Of a stretch of 64,000 nucleotides of DNA, positions 26,459 through 35,500 are shown piece by piece. How positions within the stretch are numbered: position 1 is the first letter of the stretch; the number at the start of each line of letters is the position of its first letter. Source of the DNA: an uncultured Anaerolineae bacterium (GTDB lineage Bacteria; Chloroflexota; Anaerolineae; J036; Brachytrichaceae). The notes beneath the pieces are model-generated. The model did not search any database. It saw nothing but the letters and a program-made list of their open reading frames with translations, and was not told the DNA's origin. The translations under genes and the position numbers were made by a program. The stretch spans positions 1 through 64,000 of the forward strand of contig CALIMH010000013.1 in the NCBI GenBank assembly GCA_938028725.1, given 5' to 3'.

Positions 26459-28201
26459 ATGAAGCGCGCCTTGGGGTTATTGCTGGGCCTCCTCAGTGCT
26501 CTGGCCTTGCAACTGGTGGTCTTCTCGCGCCTCACCCTCGCAGAAGTCCCTGTGCTGGAGAGCGCCGCCGCGAACGGCGATTATGGCGTGTTTGAGCACG
26601 CGCAGCTCATCCCAGAGCCGTGGTTTATGTGGTTTGTGCTGGGCGAGCTGAGCCATGGCGCTGACGTGGATATGGTGGCGTTTGACTACGCAGCCGGTGA
26701 GCCCTTTCGGGCGATGGTGTTCATCCCAGGCCACGAGGAGCTGCGCAGCTTCAGTCCAACACTGGCGCTGATCGGCCCAGGCCTACCGATGCCGGACAAC
26801 GCTGACGACTTGCCATTTGCGCTCCCGCCTGGCATGGGCGCGGTTGTTGCTAGCAGTGATAGCACCTACCACTACTTTGATGTCTTCACCCAGATGGTGT
26901 ACTTTCCCCGCGCCCGAATCGAGATCACCATGCCCCAGAGCGGCCGCTACTACGTGGCCGTGTGGGGTAGGCCGGTAGGCATGGCGCGCTACGCACTGGA
27001 CATAGGCGTCAGGGAAAACTTTGCGCCTCACGTACTGGTGCGCTACCCCATCAACTGGTGGGAAGTGCGCGACTATCTGCGATGGGGGCACTTGCCGGTG
27101 GTGATTGGCTTCCCTCTCCTCAGCGTTGTGCTGCGCTGGGCTACGCGCCGCTTGAGAATGAAAGACTCCTGGCGCGAGTGGGCGCTCGCTTGTGTCAACT
27201 TGGCGGGCTTTGCAGCAGTGCTGATCGGCATCAATGTGCAACAAGTCTCGTACGCCGATATGCCGCTGATCACGTTCAGCGTGCTGGGACTTGTGATGCT
27301 CGCGTTGCTCGGCTCGTTTGTCTGCAGCGCATACTTCCTCACACCACTGCGCGAGCACATGAACCTGCGGGATGTGGCGCCAGATGATTGCTTTGTCTGG
27401 GTGAACGGCTACGCTGTCCACTACACGGATGAGGGAGACCGCCACGGCGTGCCCGTAGTGCTAATCCATGGCTTTGCAGCCTCTGTCTTCAGTTGGCGGC
27501 TGGTTCGCCGAGCGCTTTCGACGAGAGGGTATCGCGTGGTGGCTGTGGATTTGATAGGCAGCGGCGCCTCCGCGCGGCCGGCTGAGCCTATCTACACCAC
27601 CGAGATGCAGGCGCGTGTTGTGTTGGGTGTGATGGACCAGCTTGGCTTGCGCCAAGCGCATGTGGTGGGCCACTCTTTCGGCGGGCGGGTGGCCATGCAG
27701 ATCGCACTGCTCGCGCCTGAGCGTGTGCTCAAGCTGGTTGTGATCGCGCCAGAAGCGTTCGCAACTGGCCGACCGTCCATCGCGCGTTGGGTGAGCGTGC
27801 CCATCCTGGGTTATGTCTTGGCGTTTTATTCCACTTTACCGTTGCTGGTGCGCAGCGGCTTGCGCTGGGTGTCTCGACGCCATGCATGGATCACGGCGGA
27901 AGTGCTGCGCGGCTACACGTTGCCGCTGCGTGTGCGCGCCTCGGCTCTCGCGCAGGTGTGGCAGGCGCGCTCACCTAAGGATGGCTTCAAGCCGGTGCCC
28001 GCACACCTCACCGAGATCACACAAGAAACGCTAGTGATGTGGGGCGATCGGGATCCCGTCTTCCCCCCTGGCGATGGCGAGCGCTTGCGCCAGTTGCTCC
28101 CGCGGGCCGAGCTAGTGGTGTTTCATGGCGTTGGCCACCTGGTCCACGAGGAGCATCCTGATGAGACAATTGGGCATCTGTTGCGCTTTTTGACACAGTG
28201 A
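26459..28201 (+). CDS. Membrane-anchored alpha/beta hydrolase with large N-terminal extracytoplasmic domain
   Basis: 580 residues. One N-terminal membrane helix (residues ~4-22) leads into a ~180-residue probable extracytoplasmic domain with a DVFTQMVYFPRARIEITMPQ region. Three more membrane helices lie at about 205-300. The C-terminal ~270 residues are a complete alpha/beta hydrolase: oxyanion segment VLIHGFAASVFSWR, nucleophile serine in VVGHSFGGR (~404), acid in GDRDPVFPP (~531) and histidine in GVGHLVHEEHP (~558). After four helices the hydrolase would face the cytoplasm unless the topology differs. The substrate is unknown. Fusion to this N-terminal module is unusual. The GTG/ATG of the next gene touches its stop. 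Confidence 0.8.
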   Translation: MKRALGLLLGLLSALALQLVVFSRLTLAEVPVLESAAANGDYGVFEHAQLIPEPWFMWFVLGELSHGADVDMVAFDYAAGEPFRAMVFIPGHEELRSFSPTLALIGPGLPMPDNADDLPFALPPGMGAVVASSDSTYHYFDVFTQMVYFPRARIEITMPQSGRYYVAVWGRPVGMARYALDIGVRENFAPHVLVRYPINWWEVRDYLRWGHLPVVIGFPLLSVVLRWATRRLRMKDSWREWALACVNLAGFAAVLIGINVQQVSYADMPLITFSVLGLVMLALLGSFVCSAYFLTPLREHMNLRDVAPDDCFVWVNGYAVHYTDEGDRHGVPVVLIHGFAASVFSWRLVRRALSTRGYRVVAVDLIGSGASARPAEPIYTTEMQARVVLGVMDQLGLRQAHVVGHSFGGRVAMQIALLAPERVLKLVVIAPEAFATGRPSIARWVSVPILGYVLAFYSTLPLLVRSGLRWVSRRHAWITAEVLRGYTLPLRVRASALAQVWQARSPKDGFKPVPAHLTEITQETLVMWGDRDPVFPPGDGERLRQLLPRAELVVFHGVGHLVHEEHPDETIGHLLRFLTQ

Positions 28202-28203
28202 AC

Positions 28204-29046
28204 ATGTTGACGCCAACCATGTTGCGCGCCGTGTTGCAGCGCGCGGAATCTATCGCGCGAGGCAGCGGCGCAGTCTTGCTTGAAGGCTGGCAGCGCGTTC
28301 GCCGACGCGAGCCGATCCACACCCAGTTCAAGAGCAGCCCATTCGACCCCGTCACCGAATATGACCACCGCAGTGAAGCGTTCATTGTCGCTGCGCTGCG
28401 CGACTCTTTCCCGGATCATTGTGTGGTTGGCGAGGAGGGTGGTGACTATCGCACTGATTGCTCTGCGCGGCTGCAATGGCAAATTGACCCGCTGGACGGC
28501 ACGGTGAATTTCTCGCACGGCTTCCCCTGTTTTGCCGTCTCGCTAGGTTTGCTGCTCGATGGCGAGCCGATTCTCGGCGTGGTCTACGACCCCGTCCACG
28601 ATGAGCTGTTTGCGGCGGCGCGTGGCTTAGGTGCAACCCTGAACGGTCAACCCATCCTGGTCTCTGAAACCGCTGAGCTGTCGCGCTCACTGCTCAGCAC
28701 CGGCTTCCCTTATCAGCGCGCCTGCAATCCGCGCAATAACATTCGGGAGTGCGGGCGATTTGTGCTGCGCGCTCAGGAGTTGCGCCGCATGGGTTCGGCA
28801 GCGCTGGATTTGTGCTGGGTGGCTTGTGGGCGCACGGATGGCTACTGGGAGCTGGATGTTCGCCCGCACGACATCGCCGCTGGCATCGTGATGGTGCGAG
28901 AGGCGGGAGGGCAGGTGTCCGACACCCGGGGTGGGCTTGAGATGCTCGCGCGTGGCGAGGTCGTGGCCAGCAACGGGCGCATCCATCAGGCGATGTTGCG
29001 CTTGTTGCAAAGCGAGGAAGACCTTGAACCTGTGGCCTCGTGTTGA
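28204..29046 (+). CDS. Inositol monophosphatase family protein (SuhB/HisN-like)
   Basis: 280 residues from the ATG at 28204; a GTG at 28198 would overlap the preceding stop as GTGA. The metal site motifs are complete: VVGEEGGDY (first glutamates), WQIDPLDGTVNFSHG (DPxDGT) and YWELDVRPHDIAAG (the third metal aspartate). Members remove phosphate from inositol-1-phosphate or related substrates such as histidinol phosphate, using Mg2+. The specific substrate is not readable. It is tightly linked to the alpha/beta hydrolase upstream and followed by trpF after 43 bases. Confidence 0.9.
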   Translation: MLTPTMLRAVLQRAESIARGSGAVLLEGWQRVRRREPIHTQFKSSPFDPVTEYDHRSEAFIVAALRDSFPDHCVVGEEGGDYRTDCSARLQWQIDPLDGTVNFSHGFPCFAVSLGLLLDGEPILGVVYDPVHDELFAAARGLGATLNGQPILVSETAELSRSLLSTGFPYQRACNPRNNIRECGRFVLRAQELRRMGSAALDLCWVACGRTDGYWELDVRPHDIAAGIVMVREAGGQVSDTRGGLEMLARGEVVASNGRIHQAMLRLLQSEEDLEPVASC

Positions 29047-29089
29047 GTGCGGCGCACCACATCCTCCAGCCCTATCTGCACAAGCTGCC

Positions 29090-29725
29090 ATGATCGTCAA
29101 AGTCTGCGGCATCACGAATTTGGAAGATGCCCTGGCCGCAGCTGAGTGTGGCGCCGACTTGTTGGGCTTCATTTTTTATCCGCCAAGCCCGCGATACGTT
29201 GATCCTGAGCGGGCGGCTGCGATTGCGCAAGGGGTGAAGTCGCGCATCCCTCACGTGCGCTGCGTCGGTGTGTTTGTTCAGCCGGACCCTGCGCTTGTGC
29301 GGCAAGTGCTGACAGAAGCTGCCATGGACGCAGCCCAGCTACACGGCTGCGCGCCCGCCATGCTTTCGGCATTTGCAGGTCGCGCTTACTTAGCGGTGAA
29401 GTCATGGGAATGGGGAAACACTCTGTTGCCAGTTGACGCCGACCTGCCTGAGCTGCTGCTCGATGCGCCGCATCCACAACTTTGGGGCGGCACAGGCCAA
29501 CGCGCTGATACCCAGCTCGCCGCATCGCTGGCGCGGCGCTTTCGGCTGATGCTGGCCGGCGGGTTGAACGCCCAAAACGTTGCTGAGGCCATTCGCCTCA
29601 CGCGCCCATGGGGCGTTGACGCCGCCAGCGGTGTGGAAGTCGCGCCGGGTCGCAAAGATGCGCAGCAAGTGGCTCATTTTGTGCGCACGGCAAAAGCGGC
29701 GTTTGCTGCTCTGCGCGATCTGTAG
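29090..29725 (+). CDS. trpF: Phosphoribosylanthranilate isomerase
   Basis: 211 residues from the ATG at 29090. The N-terminal MIVKVCGITNLEDALAA carries the catalytic cysteine, GADLLGFIFYPPSPRYV follows, and the LLLDAPHPQLWGGTGQ segment holds the catalytic aspartate. LAGGLNAQNVAEAI and VDAASGVEVAPGRKD form the phosphate-binding end of the TIM barrel. It converts phosphoribosylanthranilate to CdRP in tryptophan synthesis. No other trp genes are in the window. Open frame upstream of 29090 is a shadow of the preceding gene. Confidence 0.95.
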   Translation: MIVKVCGITNLEDALAAAECGADLLGFIFYPPSPRYVDPERAAAIAQGVKSRIPHVRCVGVFVQPDPALVRQVLTEAAMDAAQLHGCAPAMLSAFAGRAYLAVKSWEWGNTLLPVDADLPELLLDAPHPQLWGGTGQRADTQLAASLARRFRLMLAGGLNAQNVAEAIRLTRPWGVDAASGVEVAPGRKDAQQVAHFVRTAKAAFAALRDL

Positions 29726-29743
29726 CAAACTCAACCGCACACT

Positions 29744-30688
29744 ATGCGCATAGTGATCGCGTTGGGCGGAAACGCCCTTCTCCGGCGCGGCCAGCCCATG
29801 GATGCGCCAACTCAACGTCACAACGCGCGGCTCGCTGCGCAGGCGTTAGCCGATGTCGTGCGCCAGCATCAAGTCATCCTCACTCACGGCAACGGGCCGC
29901 AGGTGGGCATGTTGGCGCTGGCGCGCCGCGTCGCCCAGCACGATTGGCCGTTGGATGTGCTCGTTGCAGAGACCCAAGGTCAGATCGGCTACACGCTTGC
30001 GCTGGAGCTGATGAACGTCGTGCCGAAGCTGTCAGTGCTGCCTATAGTCACCCTTGTGGAGGTAGACCCGGACGATGCAGCCTTCCAATCGCCCACAAAG
30101 TTCATCGGGCCGGCCTACCCGCGTGAGGAAGCAGAGGCGCTTAGCAAACAAACTGGCTGGCAAATGCGAAGCGATGGGGAGTGCTGGCGCAGGGTGGTGC
30201 CGTCGCCGATCCCACAGCGTATTGTTGGGCTAGACATGATTCGCCACTTGGCCGCGCAGCCTAACACCTTGGCGATCTGTGTGGGTGGGGGCGGCATACC
30301 CGTCGTGCGCACTGCGGATGGCACCTGGCAGGGAGTTGAGGCCGTGGTGGATAAAGATTTGGCCAGCGCGCTGCTAGCCCGCGAGATTGAAGCTGACCTG
30401 TTTGTGATCGCTACGGATGTGCCCGGCGTGTTCTTAGATCACCGTCAACCAACCGAGCGCTTGCTCACGCGCTGTACGGCGCGACAATTGCGCGCACACC
30501 TGCAGGACTTCCCCGATGGCTCAATGCAGCCGAAAGTGGAGGCCGCGCTGCAATTTGTCAGCTGTTCACAGCGTTGTGCGGCCATCGGCGCGCTCGATGA
30601 GATTTCACGTATTATCGAGGGCAACGCCGGCACCTGGGTTGTGCCCGATGCACAAGATGCACAACTCTCGGCGTCAGCAAAGCGCTGA
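29744..30688 (+). CDS. arcC: Carbamate kinase
   Basis: 314 residues, the standard length. Seen in order: MRIVIALGGNALLRRGQP, ILTHGNGPQVGMLALA, VDPDDAAFQSPTKFIGPAY, ICVGGGGIPVV, AVVDKDLASALLA and FPDGSMQPKVEAALQF. These are the substrate and ATP sites of the amino-acid kinase fold as used by carbamate kinase. The enzyme makes ATP from carbamoyl phosphate in arginine, agmatine or purine/allantoin fermentation. The companion arcA/arcB genes are not here, so the source of carbamoyl phosphate is open. It starts 18 bases after trpF. Confidence 0.94.
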   Translation: MRIVIALGGNALLRRGQPMDAPTQRHNARLAAQALADVVRQHQVILTHGNGPQVGMLALARRVAQHDWPLDVLVAETQGQIGYTLALELMNVVPKLSVLPIVTLVEVDPDDAAFQSPTKFIGPAYPREEAEALSKQTGWQMRSDGECWRRVVPSPIPQRIVGLDMIRHLAAQPNTLAICVGGGGIPVVRTADGTWQGVEAVVDKDLASALLAREIEADLFVIATDVPGVFLDHRQPTERLLTRCTARQLRAHLQDFPDGSMQPKVEAALQFVSCSQRCAAIGALDEISRIIEGNAGTWVVPDAQDAQLSASAKR

Positions 30689-30713
30689 GCGCGCATCCCG
30701 CAAGTGAGGCTTT

Positions 30714-31694
30714 ATGCGAGTACTAGCAGGTGACGTCGGCGGCACCAAGACGGTGCTAGCCCTTATAGACACAGCGCGCGATCAGCGGTTGCCGCTGTTC
30801 GAGCAGCTCTATCCTAGCGCGCAGTTCAACAGCTTCGAAGAGGTCCTGCAAGACTTCCTCCAGCACATCGGCGACGTGCGTCCTGATGCCGTGGCTGTGG
30901 GTGTGGCTGGACCAGTGTTCAACGGAGAGGCGCGCATCACTAATCTACCGTGGGTGATCCGCGAATCGGATCTGCGTGTGCTTGTCGGCGTAGAGCGCGT
31001 GCGTGTGCTGAACGACCTGGAAGCCATTGCCAACGCCATCCCTTCGCTTCACGACGAGGATGTGCTAGCGCTCGACGACAACACGCCAGAGCCAGGCGCC
31101 CCGATCGGTGTGATTGCGCCGGGCACAGGTTTAGGCGAGGCCTTCCTCTTGTGTTGGGATGGGCATTATCAAGCTTTTCCCTCCGAGGGTGGCCACGCCG
31201 ATTTTGCTCCCAACAACGAACTGGAGGCGGACCTGTTGCGTTACCTCCAGCGCAAGTTCGGGCGCGCCAGTTACGAGCGCGTCTGCTCTGGCATTGGCAT
31301 CCCGAACGTCTATCGCTTCTTGCGGGACGGCGCCTACATCGCAGAGTCACCTCAAGTGGCTGCGGAGCTAAACAACGCGAGCGATCCGACGCCGGTGATT
31401 GTCAAGCATGCAATGTCTGATCCTGCCGACCCGTTATGCTTGGCCGTGATGGACATCTTCGCCTCAGTGCTGGCCGCAAAGGCGGGCAACCTGGCGCTCA
31501 CCATCATCGCTACGGGTGGCATTTACCTCGCCGGCGGCATGCCACTGCGCATCTTGCCGCTGCTGCTGCGTGAGTCTTTCTTGCAAACCTTTCGCCGCAA
31601 GGGGCGGCTCACCGGTTTAATGCAGCGCGTACCACTGCGGGTGGTGACCAATCCCAAGGTGGGCTTGTTGGGCGCGGCGCGCGCCGTGAGCTAG
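30714..31694 (+). CDS. glk: Glucokinase (bacterial Glk family)
   Basis: 326 residues. The ATP-binding start LAGDVGGTKTVLALID, the GVAGPVFNGEARITNLPWVI segment, VLNDLEAIANAIP, the IAPGTGLGEAFL motif and SEGGHADFAPNNELEADLL are those of the E. coli-type glucokinase family. It phosphorylates glucose with ATP. GTGAGG lies 5 bases before the ATG. It follows carbamate kinase by 25 bases and is convergent with rpe. Confidence 0.92.
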   Translation: MRVLAGDVGGTKTVLALIDTARDQRLPLFEQLYPSAQFNSFEEVLQDFLQHIGDVRPDAVAVGVAGPVFNGEARITNLPWVIRESDLRVLVGVERVRVLNDLEAIANAIPSLHDEDVLALDDNTPEPGAPIGVIAPGTGLGEAFLLCWDGHYQAFPSEGGHADFAPNNELEADLLRYLQRKFGRASYERVCSGIGIPNVYRFLRDGAYIAESPQVAAELNNASDPTPVIVKHAMSDPADPLCLAVMDIFASVLAAKAGNLALTIIATGGIYLAGGMPLRILPLLLRESFLQTFRRKGRLTGLMQRVPLRVVTNPKVGLLGAARAVS

Positions 31695-31706
31695 CGTCGC
31701 CCAGAT

Positions 31707-32375
31707 TCACTGCGCGACGCTCTCCGCAAGCGCTTGCCGCAGCATCGCAACGCACGCCTCGACAGAGCAAGTGGGCGAGTAAACTGCAGAGCCAACCACT
31801 GCCATCGTAGCGCCGGCCTCACGCACGGCACGGATGTTGTCGGCGTTGATGCCGCCGTCCACCTCCAGCTCGATGGAGAGCCGGCGCGCGTCGAGCACCT
31901 GGCGCAGGCGACGAATGCGTTCCAAGGCAGTGGGGATGAACCGCTGGCCGCCAAACCCTGGCTCCACCGACATCACGAGCACGAGGTCCACGAACGGTAG
32001 CGCCTCCTCGATCATGCTGAGAGGGGTCAGCGGATTGAGTGCGACGCCGGCCTGCAAGCCGAGCGAACGCAGCGTTTGCAGTGCGAAGTGCAAGCGGGGG
32101 CACGCTTCAACCTGCACGATCACCCGCTTGACGCCAGTCTGGGCAAAGGCCTCGAAGAAGCGCTCCGGCTGGTGCACCATGAGGTGGGCCTCGCAGGGGA
32201 GGGAGGTGCTGCGGCACACCGCTTGGCAAACGGTTGGGCCGAATGTGATGTTGGGCACGAAAGCTCCATCCATCACATCGAGGTGAAACCAGTCCACGCC
32301 GGCCTTTTCTGCCTGGCGCACCTGTTCGCCCAGTTGCGCGAAGTCTGCTGTCAGGATGGAAGGTGCAAGCCTCAT
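31707..32375 (-). CDS. rpe: Ribulose-phosphate 3-epimerase
   Basis: 222 residues from the ATG at 32375. MRLAPSILTADFAQLGEQV, the WFHLDVMDGAFVPNITFGP metal-binding segment, CEAHLMVHQPE, VLVMSVEPGFGGQRF and ELEVDGGINADN are all canonical TIM-barrel motifs. It interconverts ribulose-5-phosphate and xylulose-5-phosphate in the pentose phosphate or Calvin pathway. The longer frame to 32417 adds residues unlike the family. It is divergent from rpoC. Confidence 0.96.
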   Translation of the reverse strand: MRLAPSILTADFAQLGEQVRQAEKAGVDWFHLDVMDGAFVPNITFGPTVCQAVCRSTSLPCEAHLMVHQPERFFEAFAQTGVKRVIVQVEACPRLHFALQTLRSLGLQAGVALNPLTPLSMIEEALPFVDLVLVMSVEPGFGGQRFIPTALERIRRLRQVLDARRLSIELEVDGGINADNIRAVREAGATMAVVGSAVYSPTCSVEACVAMLRQALAESVAQ

Positions 32376-32397
32376 CTTGTTGCTAACTTTTCGAGTA

Positions 32398-32403
32398 TAT
32401 AAT
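32398..32403 (+). promoter_or_regulatory. -10 box of the rpoC promoter
   Basis: TATAAT about 145 bases before the rpoC ATG, in the rpe-rpoC divergent region. The weak -35 candidate TCTTGT is at 32375-32380, 17 bases away. It would give rpoC a ~135-base leader and transcription separate from rpoB. Confidence 0.45.
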
Positions 32404-32548
32404 GTGGGCATCAACAAACATTCCAGCAGCGTATCTAACGCTCACTCACGAGGCGCGGGCGAGGCGAGTGCGTTCGCGCCTTCTCTCGTTCGACGCTGAG
32501 CTCTCCACAGAGAGTTTGCCCATTAAAGAGGAAGGTGGTTAAGAAAGC

Positions 32549-35500
32549 ATGGAACTGCGAGATTTTCGAGCGCTGCGCATTAGTCTGGCCTCGCCGGACC
32601 AGATCCGCTCTTGGTCCTATGGCGAAGTGACCAAGCCGGAGACGATCAACTATCGCCGACTCAGGCCGGAGAAGGATGGCTTGTTCGACGAGGCCATCTT
32701 TGGGCCTACCCGTGACTACACTTGCTACTGCGGGAAGTACAAGAGCAACCCGCGTTACAAGGGCGTTATTTGCGACAAGTGCGGCGTCGAAATCACAAAG
32801 TCGAGCGTGCGGCGCGAGCGCATGGGCCATATCAACCTGGCTGCGCCGGTGGCGCATGTGTGGTACACCCGTCGCGTGCCCAGCTTCCTCGGCACGCTAT
32901 TGGACATCAGCCGTCGCAACTTGGACCGCGTGCTTTACTTCGCGCAATATGTGATCACCTACGTTGACGAAGAAGCACGTCAGCGCGTGCTGAAGCGGCT
33001 TCAGGAAGACCACGAGCGCCAAATCGCCGAGCTGAAGGTGCGCGCCTCTGCCCAGGAGGACACGGCGAGTGGGCGCATGTTGAAGCAACTCATGCGCTTG
33101 CAACAGGAATTGGACGAGCTGAACCGCCAGATTGAGGAGAAGCTGCACGACGCGACAGAGACACTCATGCGGGCGGCACAGCGCACAGAGCGCGAGATCG
33201 AGGCGCGCCTGGGCAAGACCGTGCACGGGCCGATCATCTTTGAGCCAACCGGGACGGTGATTGTCGAAGAGGGCGATATCGCCGAGCGGTCGCACATCAA
33301 CATCCTCAGCCGCATCGTGAAAGAGCAGCTTTCGCTCCTGGAGCAACAAATCGAGCAGGAGCGGGCCGAGGCCACCGAAAAGGTGCGCGGTGAGATCGAG
33401 CTGATCAAGGGGAAGGTGGATGAGGATGCGCGTAAGCTCAGCGAGCGGCTGGCAGAGGAGATGCAGCAGCTCAGCATGCGCTACATCCGCGACAAGGAAG
33501 ACCTGGAGAATTTGGCCGTTTGCCAGTTTATGCCGGAAAGCCGTGTTCGCGAGTTGCGCATGCGCTTCGGCAACGTGTTCAAGGCCGAGATGGGCGCTGA
33601 GGCGTTCTACGAGATTCTGCGGCGGCTTGATCTCGATCAGCTCGCCAAGGAGCTATGGCGTGAGGCGCGCCATTCCCCCAGCAAGGTGCGCAAGAAGAAG
33701 GCGATCAAGCGCCTGCGCATCGTCGAGGCGTTGCGGAAAAGCGGCAACCGCCCCGAGTGGATGATCCTCACCGTGCTGCCTGTGATCCCACCTGAACTGC
33801 GCCCAATGGTACAGCTGGATGGTGGTCGGTTCGCCACGTCGGACCTGAATGACCTCTACCGCCGCGTGATCAACCGCAATAACCGGCTCAAGCGTTTGCT
33901 TGAACTGGGCGCGCCCGATGTGATCGTGCGCAACGAGAAGCGCATGTTGCAGGAGGCGGTGGACAGCCTGATTGACAACAGCCAGCGTGGCAAGGCGATC
34001 ACCCGCCGTGGCCGCCGTGAGCTGAAGTCGCTCAGCGACATGCTGAAGGGCAAGAAAGGACGCTTCCGCCGCAACTTGCTGGGCAAGCGCGTGGATTACA
34101 GCGGCCGCTCGGTGATCGTCGTAGGGCCTCACTTGAAATTGCATCAGTGCGGTTTGCCGCGCACCATGGCGCTGGAGCTGTTTAAACCGTTCGTGATGCA
34201 GAAGCTCGTGGAGTATGGCCACGCCCACAACATCCGTGGCGCGAAGCGCATCATAGACCGTGAGCGCCCTGAGGTGTGGGATGTGCTGGAAGAAGTGGTC
34301 AAGACCCGGCCTGTCCTCTTGAACCGTGCTCCCACTTTGCACCGCCTTGGCATCCAGGCTTTTGAGCCGGTGCTGGTGGAGGGCAAGGCGATCCAGCTTC
34401 ACCCTCTCGCCTGCCAGGCGTTTAACGCTGACTTCGACGGTGACCAAATGGCCGTGCACGTCCCGCTCAGCCAAAAAGCTGTGGAGGAGGCGCGTAAGCT
34501 CATGATCAGCACGGCCAACTTGCTCAAGCCGAGCGACGGCGAGTCCATCGTTGGCCCGACCAAAGACATGGTCCTGGGCGTGTACTACCTGACGATGGAT
34601 GACCCCCGGCCGCACAAAGGGGATGGGCGCATTTTCTACAGCATCGAGGAGGTGGAACTGGCTTACGAGCTCGGCCAGCTTGACATCCACGCCAAGATCA
34701 AGCTGCAGGTGGATACTTTCTTTGACGACGCGGGAAATCGCATGCCCGGCGACAAACCCCAACGCAAGGTCATCCAAACCACCGTGGGCCGAGCGCTGTT
34801 CAATCGCATTGTGCCTGTGGAGATGCGCTTTGTGAATCGCCCCTTGGCCAAGGGCGATCTCCAAAAGCTGGTCAATATGACCTATCAAGTGTTGGGGCCG
34901 CAGCGCCAAGCTGAGGTGGTCGCTTTTGTGGACGACATCAAGGACTTGGGCTTCCGTTATGCCACCATCTCCGGCGTGAGCATCTCCTTAAGTGACATCA
35001 CCGTGCCTCAAATGCGCGGGCGCGTCTTCCAAGAGGCCGACCAGAAAGTCCAAGAGATTGAAAGGCAATACCGCCGTGGCTTGATGACCGAGTCGGAGCG
35101 CGATCAAAAGATCATCAGCGTTTGGAGCGAGGTGACTAAAGAGGTGGCCGACGCAGTCAAGCAAACGATGGACCCCACCGGTGATCTGGCTGTGATGGCG
35201 ATCAGCGGCGCAACCAAGGGCGGCTTCGGCCCGATCGCGCAGCTTGCCGGCATGCGCGGCATGATGACCGACCCGTCTGGCCGCACCATCCCGCTGCCCA
35301 TCCGCTCCAACTTCCGTGAGGGGTTGCAGGCCATCGAGTTCTTCATCTCCACGCACGGGCAACGTAAGGGCTTGGCCGACACTGCCATGCGCACTGCCGA
35401 TGCCGGCTACCTCACCCGCCGACTCGTGGACGTGGTGCAGGATGTGATCGTCAGCGCGCATGACTGCGGCACGCAGGCCGGCATCTGGATCCGCGAGTCT

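Noticed and set aside
33653-34909. 418-codon minus-strand open frame inside rpoC
   Set aside because: rpoC is unmistakable here; this is an antisense shadow. The same holds for the 346-codon minus frame inside rpoB (20696-21736).
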